A DNA stretch of 64,000 nt, taken from positions 142,555,954 to 142,619,953 of the forward strand of contig CP136064.1 in NCBI GenBank assembly GCA_032622095.1. Reading direction: 5' to 3'. The translations under genes and the position numbers were made by a program. The DNA is from Siphonodentalium dalli. Its lineage: Eukaryota; Mollusca; Scaphopoda; Gadilida; Siphonodentaliidae. Below the pieces are notes generated by a model, which saw nothing but the letters and a program-made list of their open reading frames with translations, had not been told where the DNA came from and searched no databases. Positions 26,263 to 37,579 of this stretch are shown here, piece by piece (the first letter of the stretch is position 1; every line of letters begins with the position of its first letter).

Positions 26263-28815
26263 ACTAGAATGAAACTGTAATTGCACAGCAATTTCGATAC
26301 TTCCATGTTCACCAATGGCGGAAATTGTGTCACCTGATAAAGTGTCAGTTGTCAGGAGACACATATCAGTATGATGATACTATAGCTCATAGTAATACTC
26401 GGTCACCACAGGTCACCACAGGTTCACCACCAAATTCCATCAAAATCTGCACCAAAAAAGCCGTTTTGGGGGAGATACCTTAAAAATAATAACAAAGATA
26501 AAGGGCTTTGTTCCCAAAGAAGTAGGTCAGACGAAATTCTCTATTAGTTTATCGACTGCGTATGCTCAATAGCTATGCAGGTACAACACTTCAAATCAAT
26601 TGGCTGAGCCGTTTTGACGATATAAGAAATCAAAACTCGATTTGCAAGTCATTATGGTGGCACAAAACCTCCCAAAAAATAAGGTGTTTAAGCAGCCATA
26701 ACTCAAGAAGTTTTAGCCCGATTTTAATAATTCAAGTGGGATAGTGATCAGCGGTAACTAGAGATTATATCCACCAAATTTCATCATAATCTGCACCAAA
26801 ACAGTTTTGATGTACATACCCACACGCCCGTTCTCCCGAACCGGAAGTGAAATCCGTTAACTATATATATCGTTCGAGAGCACAGAGTTTGCTGCACATC
26901 ATGCACAAAGTCCCAACTCAATATCTCGAGCCGTTCTGGATGTATTATAAAGAGCGTTATTTTATCCTTCGACCAGTAGCGAACTTTTAAACCGGAAGTG
27001 CGAACCCTATCATTTTTCGGCGGTTCATAACACACCTACATGCGCAAATCATGAAAAAAGTCAGAACTCGATATCTCAAGCCGTTTAGAAGGAGATACGA
27101 TAATAACAATAAAATCGATAAAGAGCGTTGTTTCCAAAGGTCAAGGTCAGACGAAATTCCTTATTTATGCATCGACAACAAATGCCCACCGGCTATGCAG
27201 ATACAAAATTTCAAATCAATTGGCCAAGCCGTTTCGACGGTATAAGAAATCAAATATCGATTTAGCAATTTTGCAAGTCATTATAGGGGTCCGAAAACCC
27301 CATAAAAATTAGGTTTTTAAGCAGCCATAACTCGAGAAGTTTAGGTCCGATTTTAAAAATCTGAGCGGAGTAGTGGTAAGCGACAACTAAAGATTATGTC
27401 CAATAAATTTCATCAAAATCTGCGCCAAAATAGTTTTGAGATACAAACCCACACGCCCGTTCTCCCGAACCGGAAGTGAAATCCGTTAACTATATATATC
27501 GTTCGAGAGCACAGAATTTGCTGCACATCATGCAAAAAGTCCCAACTCAATATCTCGAGCCGTTCTGGATTTCCTATAAAGAGCGTTGTTTTAACCTTCG
27601 ACCAGTAGCGAACTTTTAAACCGGAAGTGCGAAGCCTATCATTTTTCGGCGGTTCATAACACACGTACATGCGCAAATAATGAAAAAAGTCCGAACCCGA
27701 TATCTCAAGCCGTTTAGGAGGAGATCTCTTCACAACAATAAAACAGATAAAGAGCGTTGTACCCAAAGGTCAAGGTCAGACGAAATTCCCTATTAGTTCA
27801 TCGACTGCCAATACGCAATGGCTAAGAAGGTTCCGAATTTCAAATCAATCGGCCAAGCAGTTTCGGCGATATAAGAAATCAAACCTCGATTTTGCAAGTC
27901 ATTTTAGTGGCGCGAAGACCCACCAAAAATCAACAAAATGTCGATAACTCTGAAGGTCAAGGTCGGAAATAAACCAGGTTTTTAAACAGCCATAACTATC
28001 GAAGTTTATGTCCGATTTTAAAAATCTGAGCGGAGTAGTGGTAAGCGACAACTAAAGATTATGTCCAATAAATTTCATCAAAATATGCGCTAAAATAGTT
28101 TTGAGATACATACCCACACGCCCGCTCTACGAACCGGAAGTGATATCCGTTAACTATATATATCGTTCGATGGCACAGAGTTTGCTGCACATAATGCAAA
28201 AAGTCCCAACTCAATATCTCAAGCCGTTCTAGATTCCCTATAAAGAGCGTTATTTTATCCTTCGACCAGTAGCGAACTTTTAAACCGGAAGTGCGAACCC
28301 TATAATTTTTCGGCGGTTCATAACACACATACATGCGCAAATAACGAAAAAAGTCCGAACCCGATACCTCAAGCCGTTTAGGAGGAGATTCGCTCACAAC
28401 AATAAAACAGATAGAGAGCGTTGTTTCCAAAGGTCAAGGTCACACGAAATTCCCTATTTGTGCATCCACTGCGTATGCTCAATATCGATGTAGGTACGAA
28501 ATTTCCAATTAATCGACTAAGCCGTTTCGACGATATAAGAAATCAAACCTCGATTTTGCAAGTCATTTTGGTGGCGAGAAAACCCCCAAAAATCAACAAA
28601 AGGGCGATAACTCCGAAGGTCAAGGTCGGACGAAATTCTCAATAGGCTATTTTCAGAGAACTTCCAAAGTTATATACTGATATCAAAAACAGCATATGAA
28701 TCGGTCCAGCCGTTCTTGAGATATAAGCATGTTATTGGAATAATAAGAATAATAGGAATAAGAATAAATGCCAGAAGAATTACAATATACTTCCATGTTA
28801 AAACATGGAAGTATA

Positions 28816-30186
28816 ATAACAATATACTTCCATATTAAAATATGGAAGTATAATAAGGGAATCGCGCGAAATTGATTGGTATGTCGATATTATGGTTTAT
28901 TTACATTTCTGTGTTCAGTTGGAACGTTCTGGTGTGACCTCCACCCATGCCTCGAAATTTGGTGACGTGGATAGAAAAGTCGCCATATATCGACCAATTT
29001 TCGAGATATCGAGATAATTTTTGCGTCATTGTGTTCGTATGCGATGCCCCTTATTATTTAGCAGGTTCTGGTAAGGTATTGTGGCGATATTTTACTATGT
29101 AGGCCAATATGTATGTTGTTCAGTACATACTTTTCGAATATCTCTGGCCTCTATCGACATAATACGGCAAGTGGGTAATCGTTTAGAAGTACTAGAAATT
29201 CCCCATCGTATGACACCAAAAACGTGACGATTGGTTGAAGGAATTTAAATCCACAGTGCATCTTCTGTAAACTTGATAAGAATGAAGTGGCCACACTTTC
29301 TACATTTGTCAACCGATTCACAAAATTCACACATAATGGCCCTCAGTACATATTATAGATACTTCACAACAATTTTGGTTCAAATCGGAGACAATAAAAA
29401 AATGACAAATTTTGACCCCTTCCCTAGTGCGGACAAATTTCATTGGATCTTGGTCAAAATTTCACCATTTCACCATTTCATCTTCTCTCTATGGACAACA
29501 CATTCACATAAACCAAATCCAGTTTATATGCGTCGTCTAGGAGGAGATAGAGTCATAAGCACTTTCTCCTCAATTGATGTATGAATACAATTTTCGATGG
29601 TCTGTAACTTGGACATTTCCCAACCGATTTACAAAATTCTTTCAGGAGGATCATTAGTACGTCCTATAGATACACGACAGTAAAAATAGTTGAAATCATC
29701 GCAAAAAAAATTTGCGAAAATTTTGCCCCCACCTAAACCCCAAAAATATAATTTCGTCCCTGTTCAAAACTTTTTTTCGTATCAAGTTGCTAATGATTAA
29801 CTGCATAGAAGCTCTCAAATTTGGATATCCCACATGCCATAGCCAGACACTGGATATGAAATAAATCGAGTTTTGCTAACCATGGGCGACAACTCTGTGG
29901 CGAAAGCGCGGACATAAATTGTAATGCATTCACCCAATAGGACATACTGAGTTGTACATATGGTCCAAATTTGGAGTCTCTGCTGCTCATACTTTTCGAG
30001 ATACAGCATCCCCATTTTTTCACAAAAGGGGAGATAACTCTGTAAATCAAGGGCGGACAATATCCTATATAGTCTATTGATCTAGAATTAGTATAGGTCT
30101 ATATACGTACGAAATTCCAGATCTCTATATATTGTACTTCCAAAGATAAATTTGTTACAAAATTGCTAAGAATAATAATAATAATA
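28816..30186. repeat. Type C unit, first copy
   Basis: It opens with the CCATATT palindrome and GGGAATCGCGCGAAATTGAT, and has a GGAGGAGATAGAGTCATAAG block at about 29539. It ends with the same tail as type B (TTGCGAAAATTTTGCCCCC at about 29712, then GGGGAGATAACTC, then (AAT)n). It corresponds to the 1.4-kb units at 46.3-51.9 kb. Confidence 0.85.
28823..28852. repeat. Terminal palindrome, CCATATT variant
   Basis: Perfect arms TATACTTCCATATT and AATATGGAAGTATA with a two-base centre, eight bases after the previous palindrome. This variant is used at every junction between type C units. Confidence 0.9.
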
Positions 30187-30197
30187 ACTAGAGGGTT

Positions 30198-30220
30198 AAA
30201 ATTCTGGCCTGCAGAATTTT
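30198..30220. repeat. Type B left hairpin, perfect form
   Basis: Arms AAAATTCTG and CAGAATTTT around GCCTG, followed by GATACTTCCAT. Same-form copies are within 33578-33624, 37580-37626 and 42798-42844. Confidence 0.85.
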
Positions 30221-30961
30221 GATACTTCCATATAAATTCCCCATCCGCGATCACCATCCATAATTTAATCATCTACCCACCCCTATCCAATCCTTACACA
30301 TAAGCCACTCCATAATCCTAATATTGGTAGCCAATCCATAATCATAACCATTTCCACAGCCCTATCCACAGCACTTAACTCTAACCCAATAAAATACATT
30401 GCCCTCCTGCAAACCATACCCATAGCCGTACCTTGGACCATAACTCTTTCGATGAGCCTAGTCATACATACAAGCGTACCCACAACCAACTCCTTTGCAT
30501 AACTGACACCGTGACAATTTTAACATTAACAATATCCACAATTCTAACCCAATTTATAAACCATATTCTGACCATAACGTTAACATTAAGCCTAATCCTG
30601 ATCTACACATATCTATAACCCTATACTTAATGTATTATATAGTTATCAGGGTATAAAATATTAAATATGAGTCAAGAATTATGTCCGGAAATGATTCTAT
30701 TGATTAATATTGATTTCATTTCGAATATCTTCTGGTCTAATAATGTGCCGTTGTTTAGCTAACGAACAATAGTGGTTACTCTTACCAGTGACCAGGTCTG
30801 TTCTAAAAATAAATCAATAACTTGTCCCAATTAAACATCTCATTTCATAATAAAATATTCGAAAAATTAAACATTAGCTGATAGAAGTCTTACTGGACAT
30901 GGGTCTTCAATTCATATTTATTATTTTGTACCCACAAAACTATTTCAAACTTGTTATTTAA

Positions 30962-31545
30962 AGGGGTACTGTACGCCATTTCCACTAAATTTCCGATGAT
31001 AACAACGATCTATTAATGATACTATATAGAAACATAAGTAATTTGAGTCGAAGATGTATTCTATAAACGCTCAGGTTAATAGGCTATCTTAAAATTTAAT
31101 AATTTAAAAGTTAATAATTTAACATAAATTGAATTTATGGCTGGAACCATAAAATGGCGTAAATTAAAATACGAATTTCCCTGTACCAGACGTAATTAAA
31201 TTATAATTGAGGGATACTGGATTAGTAAACCCATTGCACACACGGTCGGTTGAAACATTATGCTGATATGGAGAGAAAACTCAAGCCACTCACTGACTAG
31301 TGACGATAAATGAGTATATGGGACTAGTATGCATATATAATATAACTTTTATTTGAGACATTTGGTTGAAAAATGTACAAAAATTACTCGACAACAACAA
31401 TTTGTATTTTTGCATTCCGGTAAATTTGTCATCCGTAACACTACTTCGTACTCAACAGACTTTCAAATAATGGAAAATTTGTTGCCTTATTCTCCGACTC
31501 GGAGACTATAGAAACCAACAACAACGTTTGGCGTACAGTATCCCT
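30962..31545. mobile_element. 584-bp TTAA-flanked non-autonomous DNA transposon (copy in B1)
   Basis: The ends are inverted repeats: AGGGGTACTGTACGCCA at the left and TGGCGTACAGTATCCCT at the right, one mismatch. TTAA flanks both sides (30958-30961 and 31546-31549) and the empty site is present at 17050. TTAA targets are used by the piggyBac and Kolobok superfamilies; the AGGG end favours Kolobok in my view, but no transposase is present to decide. The interior is AT-rich and non-coding. All B units at 30-46 kb carry it at the same place, so it was inserted before they were amplified. Confidence 0.88.
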
Positions 31546-34225
31546 TTAAAGAGATAATCATATTGTTAACCCTTCACATTACTTTTCCTATGTGTATACA
31601 GTCATCCGGGAGTATTTTTCTACATGATAAGTGAATACATGTAATATCTATCGGTCACTTAATCCTGAATAACTCATTGCGCATTCATTTGAAAAATTAA
31701 AAAAAATCATCGAATTTGCACGTGGATAGTACCGACCACATCCAATTTGCTTTATCACGATTCCTTCATTTATTTCTTTGCAAGATTTACTTGAAGTTGC
31801 CAAAAGCCTCGACCAACCGATGCGCGTCCCCGTTAGACGGATTGCTTTTATACCAATCAAACTTCCAGGATGTATATATGATATACTGAGGCACATGCTC
31901 ACGCATTACACTCACTCCTTCATTAGCCTGCTTGAATTTCGACTTTTGCCATATATCGATGTAGGCTGTGTTCCAATGCATGTAGTACGCATTACGCTAT
32001 ATATCGTCGCCACGAGTGGATCCTTTGTTCTGAAACTTAAGCAATCGCACCAGTGCTGGGCGTTGATATCCCCTATCTCATCCACTCAGCAAAATTTTAT
32101 CTCCATATTTTATTTTTTTCAAGAATTTTTTAACTTTTTGTTTTTGTTGGAATTTGCCAATATGTACCCACATGAACACGAGCTTTCCGTTGGTCGGTTT
32201 GCTTTGTAAGTAGAGCGGTCAAACTTTGGGATGTTACCAAAAATATATCAACGTACCGGCTCCTGCATTACATCTCTCCTTCATTAACCCGGTCGGATTT
32301 GGCGAGAAAAATAGCTTAGTGATACAGCACTTAAATATACTTGTTAACATTATAAAGCCTCGCCACGAGTAAACCTTGTACCTTAGCACAAATTAAGCAG
32401 ACATCGATAAGTTGCGTTTGGGAACTATCTATCATATCCACTATTCAAAATTTTTTTATCTCGATGTTTGATTTTTAGACAATTTTTCCCCCTTTGATTT
32501 TCGTTGGAATTTACAAAAAGTCTGAACCGACCGGAAGCTCACTCGCTGTTTGACAGTTTGCTATTATAGCAGAGCTATCAAACTTTGGGGGCCTACCTAC
32601 GCGATAACGCAGTACCTGCTCCTGCATTAACCTTGCTCACCAATTAGCCCGTTTGGATTTGGCGCCAAAAATATGTAATTTTCTTGTACATGCCGTAGAT
32701 CGGTCAAGATTGGGACAAAAAACTTGCCAGCGATAAAATTCGGTCCGCACCACTCTCCACATTCGGAATATGCAACAAAAATATTATACCGCTGGACTTG
32801 TTTTTTGTTTGTTTGTTTTTTTGCTAAATCTGCCGTTTACATCCGCCACCGGTCAGCCTGGTCTCACCACCCTCGGCCTGGTCTCACCACCCTGACCTGT
32901 TATCATTACCCAGCATGGTTTCCTCGCCTTTCCGGTTATGCTTCATCCTCTCCCATGCTCCTTCATTAGCCAAATTATTTAATTTTCGATGGTCTGTAAC
33001 TTGGACATTTCTCAACCGATTTACAAAATTCTTTCAGGAGGATCATTAGTACGTCCTATAGATACACGACAGTAAAAATAGTTGAAATCATCGCAAAAAA
33101 AATTTGCGAAAATTTTGCCCCCACCCAAACTCCAAAAATATAAGTCCGTCCCTGTTCAAAACTTTATTTCGTATCAAGTTTCTAATAATTAACTGCATAG
33201 ATGATCTCAAATCTGGATACCTTGCATGCCATAGCCAGACACAGGATATGAAATAAATCGAGTTTTGCGAACCATGGGCGACAACTCTGTGGCGAAAGCG
33301 CGGACATAAATTGTAATGTATTCACCCAATAGGGCATACTGAGTTGTACATATGGTCCAAATTTGGAGTCTCTGCTGCTCATACTTTTCGAGATACAGCA
33401 TCCCCATTTTTTCACAAAAGGGGAGATAACTCTGTAAATCAAGGGCGGACAATATCCTATATAGTCTATTGACCTAGAATTAGTATAGGTCTATATACGT
33501 ACGAAATTCCAGATCTCTATATATTGTACTTCCAAAGATAAATGAGTTACAAAATTGCTAAGAATAATAATAATAATAACTAGAGGGTTAAAATTCTGGC
33601 CTGCAGAATTTTGATACTTCCATATAAATTCCCCATCCGCGATCACCATCCATAATTTAATCATCTACCCACCCCTATCCAATCCTTACACATAAGCCAC
33701 TCCATAATCCTAATATTGGTAGCCAATCCATAATCATAACCATTTCCACAGCCCTATCCACAGCACTTAACTCTAACCCAATAAAATACATTGCCCTCCT
33801 GCAAACCATACCATAGCCGTACCTTGGACCATAACTCTTTCGATGAGCCTAGTCATACATACAAGCGTACCCACAACCAAATCCTTTGCATAACTGACAC
33901 CGTGACAATTTTAACATTAACAATATCCACAATTCTAACCCAATTTATAAACCATATTCTGACCATAACGTTAACATTAAGCCTAATCCTGATCTACACA
34001 TATCTATAACCCTATACTTAATGTATTATATAGTTATCAGGGTATAAAATATTAAATATGAGTCAAGAATTATGTCCGGAAATGATTCTATTGATTAATA
34101 TTGATTTCATTTCGAATATCTTCTGGTCTAATAATGTGCCGTTGTTTAGCTAACGAACAATAGTGGTTACTCTTACCAGTGACCAGGTCTGTTCTAAAAA
34201 TAAATCAATAACTTGTCCCAATTAA

Positions 34226-34719
34226 AGGTACGGTTGGCCTTGGCGGTGGGTATCCTGTGAAAATATTTCCACCCGTCAAAAACCGCCACAAACAGAAAGA
34301 ACATCAAAATGTAGACAGACTTTGTCCATATACAAACAAAAAATATCGCATAAACAGTATGTTATTGTCCTATTTTTTACCATTGTTATGTAAACAAAAG
34401 CATAGAAAGTTACTTTTCTGGTGTTTGTTTATATTATGATGGTAAACATAAAGAGCGTTCTTTGTTGGCGAATTCCTGATATGGCACTAATAAAGAGCGT
34501 TTGTGCCATTTTTGTGTGATTAGCCAGTAGCATTGTGCTGTCTTCTGTAACACAATCAGGCTCTTGCTCAGGTAAAATATAGTAGGTCTTTATGATAACA
34601 CGCTGTTTACGTGATGGTCATGGTATATATGAACGAAACTGTACGCGTTTTAATGTTTTTCTGTGTACGGTGATTAGAACAGATATCAATATTTTCGACA
34701 ACTAAGGCCTCACGTGCCT
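34226..34719. mobile_element. 494-bp second TTAA-flanked element, unique to B2
   Basis: The left end AGGTACGGTTGGCCTT and right end AAGGCCTCACGTGCCT form an imperfect inverted repeat (about 12 of 16 match). TTAA flanks it at 34222-34225 and 34720-34723. The other B units read CCCAATTAAACATCTC uninterrupted (for example 30827), which is the empty site. The inside holds AAAGAGCGTT twice and no long open frame. It belongs to a TTAA-type family (piggyBac or Kolobok-like) different from the 584-bp element. Confidence 0.82.
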
Positions 34720-34850
34720 TTAAACATCTCATTTCATAATAAAATATTCGAAAAATTAAACATTAGCTGATAGAAGTCTTACTGGACATGGGTCTTCAAT
34801 TCATATTTATTATTTTGTACCCACAAAACTATTTCAAACTTGTTATTTAA

Positions 34851-35544
34851 AGGGGTACTGTACGCCATTTCCACTAAATTTCCGATGATAACAACGATAT
34901 ATTAATGATACTATATAGAAACATAAGTAATTTGAGTCGAAGATGTATTCTGTAAACGCTCAGGTTAATAGGCTCCATTTCCACTAAATTTCCGATGATA
35001 ACAACGATATATTAATGATACTATATAGAAACATAAGTAATTTGAGTCGAAGATGTATTCTGTAAACGCTCAGGTTAATAGGCTATCTTAAAATTTAATA
35101 ATTTAAAAGTTAATAATTTAACATAAATTGAATTTATGGCTGGAACCATAAAATGGCGTAAATTAAAATACGAATTTCCGTGTACCAGACGTAATTAAAT
35201 TATAATTGAGGGATACTGGATTAGTAAACCCATTGCACACACGGTCGGTTGAAACATTATGCTGATATGGAGAGAAAACTCAAGCCACTCACTGACTAGT
35301 GACGATAAATGAGTATATGGGACTAGTATGCATATATAATATAACTTTTATTTGAGACATTTGGTTGAAAAATGTACAAAAATTACTCGACAACAACAAT
35401 TTGTATTTTTGCATTCCGGTAAATTTGTCATCCGTAACACTACTTCGTACTCAACAGACTTTCAAATAATGGAAAATTTGTTGCCTTATTCTCCGACTCG
35501 GAGACTATAGAAACCAACAACAACGTTTGGCGTACAGTATCCCT
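34851..35544. mobile_element. 584-bp TTAA element enlarged to 694 bp (copy in B2)
   Basis: Same ends and TTAA flanks (34847-34850 and 35545-35548). A 110-bp segment is duplicated in tandem (34865-34974 and 34975-35084), each copy beginning CCATTTCCACTAAATTTCC. Confidence 0.88.
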
Positions 35545-37579
35545 TTAAAGAGATAATCATATTGTTAACCCTTCACATTACTTTTCCTATGTGTATACAG
35601 TCATCCGGGAGTATTTTTCTACATGATAAGTGAATACATGTAATATCTATCGGTCACTTAATCCTGAATAACTCATTGCGCATTCATTTGAAAAATTAAA
35701 AAAAATCATCGAATTTGCACGTGGATAGTACCGACCACATCCAATTTGCTTTATCACGATTCCTTCATTTATTTCTTTGCAAGATTTACTTGAAGTTGCC
35801 AAAAGCCTCGACCAACCGATGCGCGTCCCCGTTAGACGGATTGCTTTTATACCAATCAAACTTCCAGGATGTATATATGGTATACTGAGGCACATGCTCA
35901 CGCATTACACTCACTCCTTCATTAGCCTGCTTGAATTTCGACTTTTGCCATATATCGATGTAGGCTGTGTTCCAATGCATGTAGTACGCATTACGCTATA
36001 TATCGTCGCCACGAGTGGATCCTTTGTTCTGAAACTTAAGCAATCGCACCAGTGCTGGGCGTTGATATCCCCTATCTCATCCACTCCTCAGCAAAATTTT
36101 ATCTCCATATTTTATTTTTTTCAAGAATTTTTGAACTTTTTGTTTTTGTTGGAATTTGCCAATATGTACCCACATGAACACGAGCTTTCCGTTGGTCGGT
36201 TTGCTTTGTAAGTAGAGCGGTCAAACTTTGGGATGTTACCAAAAATATATCAACGTACCGGCTCCTGCATTACATCTCTCCTTCATTAACCCGGTCGGAT
36301 TTGGCGAGAAAAATAGCTTAGTGATACAGCACTTAAATATACTTGTTAACATTATAAAGCCTCGCCACGAGTAAACCTTGTACCTTAGCACAAATTAAGC
36401 AGACATCGATAAGTTGCGTTTGGGAACTATCTATCATATCCACTATTCAAATTTTTTTTATCTCGATGTTTGATTTTTAGACAATTTTTCCCCCTTTGAT
36501 TTTCGTTGGAATTTACAAAAAGTCTGAACCGACCGGAAGCTCACTCGCTGTTTGACAGTTTGCTATTATAGCAGAGCTATCAAACTTTGGGGGCCTACCT
36601 ACGCGATAACGCAGTACCTGCTCCTGCATTAACCTTGCTCACCAATTAGCCCGTTTGGATTTGGCGCCAAAAATATGTAATTTTCTTGTACATGCCGTAG
36701 ATCGGTCAAGATTGGGACAAAAAACTTGCCAGCGATAAAATTCGGTCCGCACCACTCTCCACATTCGGAATATGCAACAAAAATATTATACCGCTGGACT
36801 TGTTTTTTTTGGGGGTTTTTTTGTGCTAAATCTGCCGTTTACATCCGCCACCGGTCAGCCTGGTCTCACCACCCTCGGCCTGGTCTCACCACCCTGACCT
36901 GTTATCATTACCCAGCATGGTTTCCTCGCCTTTCCGGTTATGCTTCATCCTCTCCCATGCTCCTTCAGTAGCCAAATTATTTAATTTTCGATGGTCTGTA
37001 ACTTGGACATTTCTCAACCGATTTACAAAATTCTTTCAGGAGGATCATTAGTACGTCCTATAGATACAAGACAGTAAAAATAGTTGAAATCATCGCAAAA
37101 AAAATTTGCGAAAATTTTGCCCCCACCCAAACCCCAAAAATATAAGTCCGTCCCTGTTCAAAACTTTATTTCGTATCAAGTTGCTAATGATTAACTGCAT
37201 AGATGATCTCAAATCTGGATACCTTGCATGCCATAGCCAGACACAGGATATGAAATAAATCGAGTTTTGCGAACCATGGGCGACAACTCTGTGGCGAAAG
37301 CGCGGACATAAATTGTAATGCATTCACCCAATAGGGCATACTGAGTTGTACATATGGTCCAAATTTGGAGTCTCTGCTGCTCATACTTTTCGAGATACAG
37401 CATCCCCATTTTTTCACAAAAGGGGAGATAACTCTGTAAATCAAGGGCGGACAATATCCTATATAGTCTATTGACCTAGAATTAGTATAGGTCTATATAC
37501 GTACGAAATTCCAGATCTCTATATATTGTACTTCCAAAGATAAATGAGTTACAAAATTGCTAAGAATAATAATAATAAT

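Larger units (their letters stand above)
24678..28815. repeat. Type E repeat block (two units with about 650-bp subrepeats)
   Basis: Units start at about 24678 and 26263 with AACTAGAATGAAACTG, a hairpin (AATTGC, ACA, GCAATT) and GATACTTCCATG, and end in (AAT/AAG)n plus a palindrome. Each core is a series of subrepeats of about 640-650 bp (starting near 24830, 25500, 26770, 27410 and 28060). These contain AACCGGAAGTG twice, CTATATATATCGTTCGA, AAAGAGCGTTGTT and a GGAGGAGAT motif. A poly-C run lies at about 25366-25379. No gene is visible. Confidence 0.85.
30187..33577. repeat. Type B unit B1 (3391 bp, carries TTAA element)
   Basis: It begins AACTAGAGGG with hairpin arms AAAATTCTG and CAGAATTTT (30198-30220) and ends with the shared tail and (AAT)n. 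It includes a polypyrimidine/poly-T block at about 32800, CAGCCTGGTCTCACCACCC repeats at 32854-32890, and a 584-bp TTAA-flanked insertion. No gene is visible. Confidence 0.9.
33578..37579. repeat. Type B unit B2 (4002 bp, longest copy)
   Basis: It has the same structure as B1 plus two gains that account for the extra length: a 494-bp TTAA-flanked element at 34226-34719 and a 110-bp tandem duplication inside the older TTAA element. At 36805 the poly-T block carries a G run. Confidence 0.9.
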
